From Desulfobacula sp. (GTDB lineage: Bacteria; Desulfobacterota; Desulfobacteria; Desulfobacterales; Desulfobacteraceae): 64,000 nucleotides of DNA. Positions 42,587 through 51,479 of the stretch are shown here, in pieces. The notes under the pieces were generated by a model. The model was given only the letters and a program-made list of their open reading frames with translations, was not told the DNA's origin and did no database searches. The DNA lies in assembly GCA_018645325.1 (NCBI GenBank), contig JABGOU010000006.1:62001-126000 (forward strand), in the 5' to 3' direction. Made by a program: the position numbers and the translations under genes. Numbering within the stretch: the stretch's first letter is position 1; each line of letters opens with the position of its first letter.

Positions 42587-44212
42587 ATGATTTTTACAAC
42601 AGACGTATCCCTGGCTTATGGCAAGAGGATTTTGTTCAAAGACGTCAATATAAAGTTTACACCGGGTAATTGTTACGGACTCATCGGAGCCAACGGATCA
42701 GGAAAGTCTACATTTTTAAAAATTCTTGCAGGGGATATCGAATCAGACTCAGGAGCTGTCAGTGTAGGAGCCAATGAGCGAATTGCGGTGTTAAGACAAG
42801 ACCACTTTGCCTTTGACGAAGAAACTATTTTAAACACTGTGATAATGGGTCATGAAAAACTTTATAAAATTATGATCCAGCGGGATGCACTTTATGCAAA
42901 ACCGGATTTTTCAGAAGAGGATGGAATCAAGGCAGGTGGGCTTGAGATCGAATTCGCAGAGATGAACGGGTATGAAGCAGATTCTGAGGCAGCAGTTCTT
43001 TTAAATAGTCTGGGAATTTCAGAAGACTTGCACCTCAAAAAGATGAAGGAACTTGAGGGCGGTGAAAAAGTGCGGGTTCTTTTAGCCCAGGCCCTGTTCG
43101 GCAACCCGGATGTCCTGCTTCTGGATGAGCCCACCAACAACCTGGATATCAAATCCATTGCCTGGCTTGAAGAATTTCTCTACAGATTTCAGAATACGGT
43201 CATCGTGGTATCACACGATCGCCATTTCATGAACCAGGTCTGCTCCCATATTGCAGACATTGATTTTAGCAAAATCTCGGTGTATGCGGGGAACTACGAT
43301 TTCTGGTACCAGGCAAGCCAACTGAATCTGAAACAAAAACAGACTGAAAACAGGAAAGTTGCGGACCGTGCCAATGAATTAAAGGCGTTCATCCAGCGCT
43401 TCAGTTCCAATGCCTCCAAATCCAAGCAGGCCACTTCCCGGAAAAAACTTTTAGAAAAACTCACCATTGAGGACATGCCCGTGTCGTCACGAAAATATCC
43501 TTTTATTTCCTTTATGCCGGAACGCGCCTGCGGTAACGTAATTCTGGAAGTGGACAAAATCACTAAGACCATTGATGGTGAAAAGGTTTTGGATAACGTA
43601 AGTTTTACTGTGAACAAAGGGGATAAGATCGCCTTTATGGGTGAAAACAGCCTGGCCAAGACTACCCTTTTTCAAATACTTTCCGGGGAAATGGAACCAG
43701 ACCATGGCAATTTTAGATGGGGAGTTACCATTACACACAGCTATTTTTCAAAGGAACACAAAGACCATTTCAAAGGTGATGCAAACCTTATCGAATGGCT
43801 CCTTCAGTTTTCTCCTCCCAAAGAGGGGGAGAACTTTGCAAGGACTTTTTTAGGACGTATGCTTTTTTCCGGGGAAGATGCATTAAAAAAGATCAGTGTA
43901 CTTTCCGGAGGAGAAAAAGTCCGCTGCATGCTGTCAAAGATGATGCTTTCAGCATCCAATGTCCTGATACTGGATGAGCCCACCAACCACCTTGATCTTG
44001 AATCCATAACCGCATTAAATGACAGCCTGATCAAATTTCAGGAGGTGGTTCTTTTTTCTTCCCATGATCATGAATTTATCAGTACAGTGGTAAACCGGAT
44101 CATCGAAATCACTCCCGGCGGGATTATTGATCGACTCATGACCTTTGACGATTATCTTGAAAGTTCAGAAGTTGCTAAAACCCGTAAATCCATGATTCAA
44201 AAGGCTGCATAA
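42587..44212 (+). CDS. ABC-F family ATPase (YbiT-like)
   Basis: 541-residue soluble protein with two ABC ATPase domains and no membrane part. Domain 1: Walker A GANGSGKSTF near residue 36, signature LEGGEKVRVLLAQAL near 150, Walker B VLLLDEPTNNLD. Linker with coiled-coil residues ~240-290. Domain 2: GENSLAKTT at 352-360, signature LSGGEKVRCMLSKMM, Walker B VLILDEPTNHLD. The second Walker A has Ala where Gly precedes the Lys, a feature I associate with the YbiT branch. ABC-F proteins act on the ribosome E site to relieve stalling. It follows the ribosome-rescue gene arfB and ends at a strong terminator. Confidence 0.92.
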   Translation: MIFTTDVSLAYGKRILFKDVNIKFTPGNCYGLIGANGSGKSTFLKILAGDIESDSGAVSVGANERIAVLRQDHFAFDEETILNTVIMGHEKLYKIMIQRDALYAKPDFSEEDGIKAGGLEIEFAEMNGYEADSEAAVLLNSLGISEDLHLKKMKELEGGEKVRVLLAQALFGNPDVLLLDEPTNNLDIKSIAWLEEFLYRFQNTVIVVSHDRHFMNQVCSHIADIDFSKISVYAGNYDFWYQASQLNLKQKQTENRKVADRANELKAFIQRFSSNASKSKQATSRKKLLEKLTIEDMPVSSRKYPFISFMPERACGNVILEVDKITKTIDGEKVLDNVSFTVNKGDKIAFMGENSLAKTTLFQILSGEMEPDHGNFRWGVTITHSYFSKEHKDHFKGDANLIEWLLQFSPPKEGENFARTFLGRMLFSGEDALKKISVLSGGEKVRCMLSKMMLSASNVLILDEPTNHLDLESITALNDSLIKFQEVVLFSSHDHEFISTVVNRIIEITPGGIIDRLMTFDDYLESSEVAKTRKSMIQKAA

Positions 44213-44242
44213 AAACAGCCTCATTTGTCTGACATGATAAAA

Positions 44243-44280
44243 AAATTGCCGGGATCAACTATTGTTGATCCCGGCAATTT
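44243..44280 (+). terminator. Rho-independent terminator after the ABC-F gene
   Basis: Perfect 17-bp arms (44243-44259 and 44264-44280) with core TTGCCGGGATCAAC and a 4-nt loop, 31 nt after the ABC-F stop. The stem is GC-rich in the middle and AT at the base. The downstream tract is only weakly T-rich (AATTTG). Confidence 0.75.
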
Positions 44281-44313
44281 GAGTATCCGGCCATATTATA
44301 TTTATTATATTAA

Positions 44314-44445
44314 TAATTATTCAGCTCTTGCGCTTGAACCCGCCCTGTCTGATGGATATTTGTTTCGAGACTATTCGCTTAACCTCCTGCAAATATCCAT
44401 CAGACAGGGCTTTGGGGATATTTTTTTTAACGGGCTGAACAATTA
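44314..44445. repeat. Nested inverted-repeat element with copy 2 of the 28-bp repeat
   Basis: Begins with the 28-bp repeat (44314-44341), then a perfect 21-bp inverted repeat: arms 44342-44362 (GCCCTGTCTGATGGATATTT plus G) and 44390-44410, with a 27-nt loop. The outer ends also pair: TAATTATTCAGCTC at 44314-44327 and GGGCTGAACAATTA at 44432-44445 are complementary at 12 of 14 positions. The whole 132-bp unit can fold into one long hairpin. No coding frame of its own; a non-autonomous mobile element or REP-like unit is possible. Confidence 0.7.
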
Positions 44446-44468
44446 CTTATATTATTTTTTAAACAATA

Positions 44469-45356
44469 CTATAAGCTTAATTGTGCCGATTTTAATGTAT
44501 TTTTCATGAGCATGGCAATAGTCATGGGTCCTACACCGCCCGGAACAGGCGTAATCTTTCCTGCAATCTCTTTGGCTGCTTCAAAATCAACATCGCCTTT
44601 AAGAATTGCCTTTCCTGTTTTCTCATTCATACCCACCCTGTTTACACCAACATCAATAACTGTTGATCCCGGTTTTATCCATTCAGGTTTTACAAGATCA
44701 GGAACTCCGGCAGCTACGATAAGGATATCTGCACGTTTACAGTGTGCAGCCAGATCTTTTGTACGGGTATGTACTATGGTCACAGTGGAGTTAGCCCCTA
44801 CACCCTTTTGTACCATCATCATTGCAATGGGTTTGCCCACGATATTGGATCTTCCCACAACAACAACTTCCGCACCTGAAGTTTCAGTACCTGATCGAAC
44901 AATCATTTCCTGGATACCGGCCGGCGTGCAGGGGTGAAATCTTGCTTCATCACCACCGATCATAAGCCGCCCAACATTAACCGGATGAAAAGCATCAACA
45001 TCTTTGTCCGGATTGATGGCCGTCAACACTTTTTTGTCATCAATCTGTTTTGGTAATGGAAGCTGGACAAGGATGCCGTGGATATCTGGATCATTATTAT
45101 ATTTGTCAATCAGTGCCAGAAGATCTTCTTCAGAAATATCTTCAGGCTGATCATCCTGGATTTCATGAAATCCCAGACTGATTGCTGTTTTGACCTTAAG
45201 TGTAACATAGCTGATGGAAGCAGGACTTGATCCCACAAGAATTGTAACGAGCCCCGGCACCTTGCCATGTTTTTTCTTCATCTGATCGACTTCCTCTTTG
45301 ACCTCGGCAAGGATAGCCTTTCTTATTTCAGTTCCGCTAATAATTTCAGCAGTCAT
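44469..45356 (-). CDS. folD: FolD: methylene-THF dehydrogenase / methenyl-THF cyclohydrolase
   Basis: 295-residue bifunctional enzyme that interconverts methylene-, methenyl- and formyl-tetrahydrofolate with NAD(P). GLVTILVGSSPASISYV near residue 36 with the catalytic Lys region, VQLPLPKQIDD near 95, INPDKDVDAFHPVN near 112 and the nucleotide-binding VVVGRSNIVGKPIAMMM near 167, ending in PVPGGVGPMTIAMLM. Full length. Downstream of fhs on the same strand with two hairpins in the 167-nt gap. It supplies the folate branch of the acetyl-CoA pathway. Confidence 0.97.
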   Translation of the reverse strand: MTAEIISGTEIRKAILAEVKEEVDQMKKKHGKVPGLVTILVGSSPASISYVTLKVKTAISLGFHEIQDDQPEDISEEDLLALIDKYNNDPDIHGILVQLPLPKQIDDKKVLTAINPDKDVDAFHPVNVGRLMIGGDEARFHPCTPAGIQEMIVRSGTETSGAEVVVVGRSNIVGKPIAMMMVQKGVGANSTVTIVHTRTKDLAAHCKRADILIVAAGVPDLVKPEWIKPGSTVIDVGVNRVGMNEKTGKAILKGDVDFEAAKEIAGKITPVPGGVGPMTIAMLMKNTLKSAQLSL

Positions 45357-45407
45357 ATATAACCTCCATGTATAAAATTTTATTGAAAATTGTTTTTTTG
45401 ATTACAA

Positions 45408-45442
45408 GCCGGGCTTAAACAAAAAAATTATTTAAGCCCGGC
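45408..45442 (-). terminator. Hairpin between fhs and folD
   Basis: GCCGGGCTTAAA at 45408-45419 and its exact complement at 45431-45442, 11-nt loop rich in A/T. A second, imperfect hairpin (GGGTCCACT near 45482 with AAGTGGGTCC near 45514) lies between it and the fhs stop. Neither has a good T tail on the minus strand, so partial termination, attenuation or mRNA stabilisation between the two genes is likely. Confidence 0.5.
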
Positions 45443-45523
45443 AATCAAAATTTCAAAAAATCAAATTTTTTAATTACTTAGGGTCCACTCAAAAATTAAT
45501 TACCAATTTTTTTAAGTGGGTCC

Positions 45524-47299
45524 TTAAAATACACCCTGTACTTTACCGGTTTCAACATCTACATCAACTCTCTTGAATGCAGGGTTGGATCCAGTACCCG
45601 GCATCAAAGAAATAGCACCGGCTACAGGAACGATAAAGCCTGCACCACCGTAAGTCAGGACTTCTCTAATGGTCAGCCTCCAGCCTGTTGGGACACCCTT
45701 AAGTGCTGGGTTATCAGACAGGGACAGATGGGTTTTAACCATGCACAAACCCATTCCAGCCAAGGCAGGATCAGCCTGGATTCTCTTAAGAGCAACTTCA
45801 GCTTCAGCAGAGTAATCAACACCGTCTGCGCCATAAACTTCCTTGGCAACCATTTCAATTCTATCTTTAACCGGTATATCAAGCTCATAGAGGAATTTAA
45901 ATTCAGATGCTTCTTCACAGGCCTCAACAACAACATTTGCAAATTCGAGGGCACCGTCTCCACCATGCTCCCAATGTCTGGAAAGGGCAACTTTTGCCCC
46001 CTCAGCTTCACTGAGTTCACGTACTTTTGCAATTTCAGCATCTGTGTCAGTGTAAAAAGCGTTAATGCAGACAACAGGAGAGATACCGGCTTTTCTGACA
46101 TTTCTGATATGATGGATAAGGTTGGCACAACCGGCTGCAACCCATTCAACATTTTCTGAAGCATACTCTTCAGGCATGGGTTTGCCAGGAACAGGAACCG
46201 GTGCTCCACCATGGCATTTAAGTGCACGGATGGTTGCAACAACAACTGCGCAGTCCGGTTTAAGACCTGAATAACGGCATTTAAGGTTCCAGAATTTTTC
46301 AAACCCAATGTCTGCACCAAATCCTGATTCAGTCACATGGTAGTCACCCAGTTTCAGACCAATTTTATCTGCAATAATAGAACTTTGACCAATGGCGATA
46401 TTTGCAAAAGGTCCTGCATGAACAATAACTGGCTGGCCTTCTATGGTCTGCATCAAAGATGGATTAAGCGCATCCACCATCCATGCTGTCATGGCGCCTG
46501 CAACCTGAAGATCTTCTGTGGTAACGGGTTTTCCCTTTTTAGTATAGGCAACAACAATTTTACCCATTCTTTCACGCATGTCTTTAAGATCTGTAGCAAT
46601 GGAAAGAATCGCCATAACTTCTGAAGAAACCGCAATACCGAATTTTGATTTCATCATGAAACCGTCAGCCTTGCCGTTTACGCCGTCAATACCGATAATG
46701 ATATTTCTTAAGGCCTGACAGCAGAAATCCATGATCCAACCCATTTCAACTTTTGTGGGATCAATATCGATTCTTTTCATGCCGGACAGTCTTTCCAACT
46801 GCTCGTCTGTGTAGTTTCTTTCATGCTGCAGACGAGACGTCAAAGCAACCATTGCAAGGTTGTGTGCGTTCATTATTGCATTGATGTCGCCTGTGAATCC
46901 GAGAGAAAATGGGGTTAAAGGGATACATTGTGCTAAACCGCCTCCTGCTGCAGATCCCTTGATATTCATGGTGGGTCCGCCGGAAGGCTGACGAATGGCT
47001 GCGCAGACATTTTTACCTATTTTACCCAGACCTTGAACAAGTCCCATTGCGCATGTTGATTTTCCTTCACCCAGGGGTGTAGGAGAGATGGCTGTTACAT
47101 CAACATATTTTCCATTGGGTTTGTCTTTGAGTCGTTCCATAACTGCTCTAAAATCTATTTTAGCAATATAATGACCCTGGGGGAGAAGCTCTTCTTTGGT
47201 CAGCCCCAGTTTTTCACCGACTTCATAGATTGTCAGCATTGTTTTCTCTGCATCTTCTGCAATTTCCCAGTCTAAATGTTTAGTTGGATCTAGTGCCAT
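45524..47299 (-). CDS. fhs: Formate--tetrahydrofolate ligase
   Basis: 591-residue ATP-dependent formyl-THF synthetase, joining formate to THF or making ATP in the reverse direction. The P-loop is in [14 protein letters not shown] near residue 73; [14 protein letters not shown] near 115, LTGDINA-type segment [13 protein letters not shown] near 136, and the C-terminal [20 protein letters not shown] near 555 are typical. It is about 30 residues longer at the N terminus than clostridial homologues, as in other Proteobacteria-like forms. First gene of the fhs-folD pair, divergent from the acs operon; in an acetate-oxidising cell it would run towards formate and ATP. Confidence 0.97.
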   Translation of the reverse strand: MALDPTKHLDWEIAEDAEKTMLTIYEVGEKLGLTKEELLPQGHYIAKIDFRAVMERLKDKPNGKYVDVTAISPTPLGEGKSTCAMGLVQGLGKIGKNVCAAIRQPSGGPTMNIKGSAAGGGLAQCIPLTPFSLGFTGDINAIMNAHNLAMVALTSRLQHERNYTDEQLERLSGMKRIDIDPTKVEMGWIMDFCCQALRNIIIGIDGVNGKADGFMMKSKFGIAVSSEVMAILSIATDLKDMRERMGKIVVAYTKKGKPVTTEDLQVAGAMTAWMVDALNPSLMQTIEGQPVIVHAGPFANIAIGQSSIIADKIGLKLGDYHVTESGFGADIGFEKFWNLKCRYSGLKPDCAVVVATIRALKCHGGAPVPVPGKPMPEEYASENVEWVAAGCANLIHHIRNVRKAGISPVVCINAFYTDTDAEIAKVRELSEAEGAKVALSRHWEHGGDGALEFANVVVEACEEASEFKFLYELDIPVKDRIEMVAKEVYGADGVDYSAEAEVALKRIQADPALAGMGLCMVKTHLSLSDNPALKGVPTGWRLTIREVLTYGGAGFIVPVAGAISLMPGTGSNPAFKRVDVDVETGKVQGVF

Positions 47300-47770
47300 G
47301 GTTTACTCCTTATCTTGGTGTGGACTCAAAAAATGAGCCGTTAAAAAAGTGACAGTAAAACAAATATATCCATATATTTGATCATAAAATCATAGCCTCA
47401 GTACCTAACTATTAAAAAAAAAATAAAAAATCAACTTTTTTCGCCTCTGCGATTTGGATTTATTAACTAAATTGTATTCAAATTTATACCACATTGTGGA
47501 AATGTCTCAAGACCCCTTATATATAGGGCTTTTGACGATTGTTCTTTAAAAGCATTAAATTCACTCATCTATTGACAAAAAACCATACAAATTATAAATG
47601 ATATGCTGTTAATAATAAGAGGGCCATATATATGGGAAAATATTTCAATTTATTTGTATTTGAGTTTGATATAGCCATTTCATCATATATTTGTCCTTTT
47701 TTGATAACATCCAGTCAGTTTAATCTTAACCCCCCCAACTCATAACTATCTTAAATCTTAGGAGGTAAAA
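47300..47770. promoter_or_regulatory. Divergent control region between fhs and the acs operon
   Basis: 470 bp of AT-rich DNA. It contains a perfect 20-bp palindrome CAAATATATCCATATATTTG at 47361-47380, a near-palindrome CCCTTATATATAGGG near 47515, and the perfect palindrome CCATATATATGG at 47634-47645. These share a C/G-flanked TATA core. Placement between the two C1 transcription units suggests operator sites for a regulator of the pathway. AT-rich palindromes do occur by chance, so this is tentative. No coding frame seen. Confidence 0.45.
47572..47600 (+). promoter_or_regulatory. Putative promoter of the acs operon
   Basis: TTGACA at 47572-47577 with TAAATG at 47595-47600 (17-nt spacing) or the overlapping TATAAA at 47593-47598. 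It would give a leader of about 165 nt that contains the palindrome at 47634. The following ribosome site TAGGAGGTAAAAGTG is strong. Confidence 0.5.
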
Positions 47771-49321
47771 GTGGGATTTGAAATAACCAAAGAAACCTAT
47801 GCCGGCAGTATCAAAGGCATCACCATAGGAAAAGGTGACAATGCACTTACCGTCGGCGGACAAACCAGTTACCCTTTTTATAAGTTTGAAGGTGACATGC
47901 CCAACAAACCCGTTATTGCAATGGAAATCTGGGATATGGCTCCGGAAGACTGGCCTGAATCAGCGCTTGCACCATTTAAAGACGTTGTATCAGACCCTGC
48001 GGCATGGGCAAAAAAATGTGTGGAAGAATATGGCGCACAGGCCATTGTCCTCCAACTCAAAAGCACGGACCCCAATGATAAGGATGCAAGTGCCGATGAC
48101 GCGGCTGCAACAGTTAAAAGTGTCTTAGGCGCGATCAGCGTTCCCCTGATTATCTGGGGATGTGCTGTTCCTGCCAAGGATGAGGAAGTATTAAAAAAGA
48201 TTTGTGAAACATGTGAAGGTGAAAATCTGATCATCGGGCCTGTGGAAGAAAAAAATCATAAGGGAATCGGGGCTGCGGCCATGGGATATGGCCATACTAT
48301 CATCTCTTCCTCCCCGATTGATGTTAACCTTGCCAAACAGGTAAACATCCTTCTTGAAAACCTAGGTGTTTCCCTTGACAAAGTAATCGTTGACCCCACA
48401 ACAGGTGGTCTTGGTTATGGTCTTGAGTATTCCTATTCAGTTATGGAAAGGTTGACCCAGGCCGCAATGACACAGGGTGATGACAAACTCCAGAACCCAA
48501 TGATCAATAACCTGGGTAACGAAGTCTGGAAATGTAAAGAAGCCAAACTGACTATTGAAAATGCACCTGAACTGGGTGATCCTGAAAGGCGTGCCATCCT
48601 GATGGAAGCTGTTGGTGCCGTATCGTACATGCTGGCAGGTTCCAGTATTCTCATGATGCGTCATCCTGAATCCATCAAGCTTGCCAAAGCATTTATCAGT
48701 CTTCTGGCTGATGGCGGTTCTGCAATGGATGTTGCACCCATCACCAAAAGGCTGGATGATGTTGAGATTGATTTCGCAAGCATGGCGCCTGCAGCAGATC
48801 TCACCATAGTAGAAGAAAAAAAGAAAGCTGCTCCTGTTAAAAAAGCAGCACCAGCTAAAAAAGAAGCACCTAAAGCTGCTGCACCGGCTGCTAAAAAAGA
48901 AGCACCAAAAGCTGAGGCTGCTCCTAAAAAAGATGCACCTGCTGCTCCTGCTGCCGATCCTGCTGCTGAAGCAAAAGCCAAGGCAGAAGCAGAGGCAAAA
49001 GTTAAAGCTGATGCTGAAGCAAAGGCAAAAGCCGATGCAGAGGCAAAAGTCAAGGCAGAAGCCGATGCCAAGGCAAAAGCAAAAGCTGATGCTAAAGCTA
49101 AAGAAGAAGCTGCCAAACAGGCAGAGGCTGATGAGGCCTCCAAACGCGAAGCAGATGAGCTGGCACTCAAAGAAAAACGCGCTGCTGAAAGAGCTAAAGC
49201 TGCTGAAGCTAAAGCTGCCGCGCCTAAAACAGCAGGCAAAAAGACTGCTGCCAAGATCAATAAAGGCATGCTTGAAAGACTTATTGATAACCTTGACAGG
49301 ATCCATAAACGAGCAAGTTAA
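47771..49321 (+). CDS. acsD: Acetyl-CoA decarbonylase/synthase delta subunit (CFeSP small subunit) with long Lys/Ala tail
   Basis: 516 residues. The first ~345 form the TIM-barrel small subunit of the corrinoid iron-sulfur protein, which carries the methyl group between methyl-THF and acetyl-CoA synthase; VAMEIWDMAPEDWP near 44, VDPTTGGLGYGLEYSYSVMERL near 205 and RHPESIKLAKA near 295 are characteristic. The rest (~350-516) is an unusual low-complexity tail of AAPVKK-type and AKAKAEAEAK-type repeats, likely helical, ending in KGMLERLIDNLDRIH. Clostridial AcsD has no such tail. The start is GTG with AGGAGG 6 nt upstream. First gene of the acs operon. Confidence 0.93.
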   Translation: MGFEITKETYAGSIKGITIGKGDNALTVGGQTSYPFYKFEGDMPNKPVIAMEIWDMAPEDWPESALAPFKDVVSDPAAWAKKCVEEYGAQAIVLQLKSTDPNDKDASADDAAATVKSVLGAISVPLIIWGCAVPAKDEEVLKKICETCEGENLIIGPVEEKNHKGIGAAAMGYGHTIISSSPIDVNLAKQVNILLENLGVSLDKVIVDPTTGGLGYGLEYSYSVMERLTQAAMTQGDDKLQNPMINNLGNEVWKCKEAKLTIENAPELGDPERRAILMEAVGAVSYMLAGSSILMMRHPESIKLAKAFISLLADGGSAMDVAPITKRLDDVEIDFASMAPAADLTIVEEKKKAAPVKKAAPAKKEAPKAAAPAAKKEAPKAEAAPKKDAPAAPAADPAAEAKAKAEAEAKVKADAEAKAKADAEAKVKAEADAKAKAKADAKAKEEAAKQAEADEASKREADELALKEKRAAERAKAAEAKAAAPKTAGKKTAAKINKGMLERLIDNLDRIHKRAS

Positions 49322-49398
49322 TTGTTAACGATTGTGCAATACAAAATTAGATATTGTTCAATCCTTTATATATATACAATCAAGAGGAGGAACCTCTA

Positions 49399-51417
49399 AT
49401 GGCAGAAAAAGTTAAAGCAGTCAAAGTAATTAAATTGGCTGATCCAATAGAAGCATCGGTTGATAAAGCAACCCAGAAAATGATCATCCGATCACATGAG
49501 CTCGGTGTGGAAACCATTTTTGACAGAGCCGTCAACATGAAACAGTGCAACATAGGTCTCCAGGGAACATGTTGTAAAAACTGTGCCATGGGCCCATGTC
49601 GTTTACCCCTTCCCAAAGCCGGTATCGAAGGTGAAGATACAAGAAAAGGCCTTTGCGGTGCCACAGCCAATACCATTGCAGCAAGGAATTTTTCCAGAAT
49701 GATTGCAGGCGGTGCTGCAGCTCACTCTGATCATGGTAGAAGTGTCGCCGAAGTATTTTATGCAGCCGCGAACAAGCTCACTGATGATTACAAAATCAAA
49801 GACCCCATCAAGCTTTTATCCATTGCACCGCATTATGGTGTGGAAACAAAGGTTGAAGTGGATGGTGAAATGGTTGACAGAGATATTGATGAAATTGCTG
49901 TTGAAATGGCTGATGTTGCCCTGGCCGAATGGGGTAAAACCGGAAGTACAACACTTGTTCCCAAGCGGTTTCCTAAAGTTAGATATGAATTATGGGAAAA
50001 ACTGGGTGTCCTTCCCAGAAATATCGACAGGGAAATTGTTGATGTCATGCACAGAACCCACATCGGGGTTGACCAGGATTACAAAAACCTCATGAAACAG
50101 GGTGCACGATGCGCTCTTGCAGACTTAAGCGGTTCCTGGCTTGCAACCGAACTTCAGGATGTTTTGTTCGGTACTCCGTCTCCTTTGATTTCAGAAGCCA
50201 ACCTAGGCGTAATGAAAGCAGACCATGTCAACATCATTGTTCACGGTCATGAGCCGATTCTTTCAGAAATGATTGTTGCTGCATCCCAGTCTGCTGAAAT
50301 GCATGAGCTTGCCCAAAAAGTCGGTGCAAAAGGCATTCAGCTCAGCGGTATCTGCTGTACAGCCAACGAAGTGCTCCAGAGACACGGCGTACCCAATGCA
50401 GGTAACTTTTTGCAGCAGGAACTGGCCATTATAACAGGTGCCTGCGATGCAATGGTTGTGGATGTTCAATGCGTTTTTCAGAACCTTGCAAATGTGGCAA
50501 AATGTTTCCATACAAAACTGATCACCACTCACCCAATGGCGAAAATGGAACAGTCAAATGTTCACCACATTGAGTTTGACGAACATCATGCCATGGAAGA
50601 TGCTTTAAGAATTGTAACCATGGCCGTTGAAAACTATAAAAACCGTGGTGCTGAAGTGCAGATTCCACCGGAAAAACAGACCCAGGTGGCCGGTTTCTCA
50701 GTTGAATCTGTAAAATATCATTTAGGCGGATCTTTCAGAGGCACTTACTATACACTTAATGACAATATCATTAATGGTCGTATCCGTGGTGTTGCCGCAG
50801 TTGTTGGCTGCAACAATGCAAGACAGAAACATAACAACGCCCATCTGACTGTTATAAAAGAACTGATTAAAAACGATGTTATTGTTCTGACAACAGGTTG
50901 CGGTGGTATCACTGCTGCCATGGACGGTCTTCTCCAGCCGGATTCTGCAGCAGCTTACTGTGGTCCAGGTCTTGCTGAAATCTGTGAAACAGTTGGGATT
51001 CCACCTGTTCTCCATATGGGTTCCTGTGTGGATAATTCCAGGATCTTAAATGCAGCCATTGAGGTTGTTAATGCAGGTGGTATGGGTCAGGATCTTTGTG
51101 ACTGGCCCGTCGCCGGTTCTGCACCGGAATGGATGAGTGAAAAAGCCATTTCCATTGGTCAATATGTTGTCTGCAGCGGTATTTATACTGTATTTGGCGG
51201 AACTCTCCCACTTGATGGTGCTCCCGTATTTAAAGAGTATCTAAATTCAGGCATGGAAGAACTCTATGGCGGCATGTGGGCTGTTGAAGCAGATCCAATC
51301 AAACATGCACACTTGATGATTGCCCATATCGATAAAAAGAGAAAAGAGCTGGGTATTGATAAGGCAAGAGAAAGAGTCATGATGGATATGGCATCTCGCC
51401 AGGCACTGGAAGGTTAG
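49399..51417 (+). CDS. acsA: Carbon monoxide dehydrogenase catalytic subunit (AcsA/CooS type)
   Basis: 672-residue Ni-Fe-S enzyme that reduces CO2 to CO or the reverse. The N-terminal cluster D and B cysteines are in CNIGLQGTCCKNCAMGPCRL near residue 50; LCGATANTIAARN near 84, SGICCTANEVLQRHG near 318 and DVQCVFQNL near 358 carry cluster C ligands, with GCNNARQ, TTGCGG and GSCVDNSRI further on. Length is right for a bacterial CODH. I chose the ATG at 49399 behind GAGGAGG; upstream frame to 49354 has no support. AGAGG/CCTCT at 49383-49397 could fold over the ribosome site. Confidence 0.95.
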   Translation: MAEKVKAVKVIKLADPIEASVDKATQKMIIRSHELGVETIFDRAVNMKQCNIGLQGTCCKNCAMGPCRLPLPKAGIEGEDTRKGLCGATANTIAARNFSRMIAGGAAAHSDHGRSVAEVFYAAANKLTDDYKIKDPIKLLSIAPHYGVETKVEVDGEMVDRDIDEIAVEMADVALAEWGKTGSTTLVPKRFPKVRYELWEKLGVLPRNIDREIVDVMHRTHIGVDQDYKNLMKQGARCALADLSGSWLATELQDVLFGTPSPLISEANLGVMKADHVNIIVHGHEPILSEMIVAASQSAEMHELAQKVGAKGIQLSGICCTANEVLQRHGVPNAGNFLQQELAIITGACDAMVVDVQCVFQNLANVAKCFHTKLITTHPMAKMEQSNVHHIEFDEHHAMEDALRIVTMAVENYKNRGAEVQIPPEKQTQVAGFSVESVKYHLGGSFRGTYYTLNDNIINGRIRGVAAVVGCNNARQKHNNAHLTVIKELIKNDVIVLTTGCGGITAAMDGLLQPDSAAAYCGPGLAEICETVGIPPVLHMGSCVDNSRILNAAIEVVNAGGMGQDLCDWPVAGSAPEWMSEKAISIGQYVVCSGIYTVFGGTLPLDGAPVFKEYLNSGMEELYGGMWAVEADPIKHAHLMIAHIDKKRKELGIDKARERVMMDMASRQALEG

Positions 51418-51479
51418 CAGTTGAAGGCTAAGACAATAAATAAAAATATACTAAATCCTCAAAGAAGGGGGAACATAAT

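Noticed and set aside
44314-44445. Integron attC site or tRNA-like structure
   Set aside because: No GTTRRRY core, no integrase nearby and no tRNA arms; the simple long perfect stem does not fit attC.
44225-44509. 94-codon plus-strand frame between the ABC-F gene and folD
   Set aside because: It reads through the terminator stem and the inverted-repeat element and overlaps the end of folD; composition is that of non-coding AT-rich DNA.
45482-45523. Perfect terminator directly after fhs
   Set aside because: The GGGTCCACT and AAGTGGGTCC arms pair with mismatches and lack a proper T tail; mentioned only with the neighbouring hairpin.
48437-49306. Long minus-strand frames (up to 289 codons) opposite acsD
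   Set aside because: They are shadows of the repetitive GCA/AAA codons of the AcsD tail: Ser/Ala/Phe/Cys-rich, with no plausible domain.
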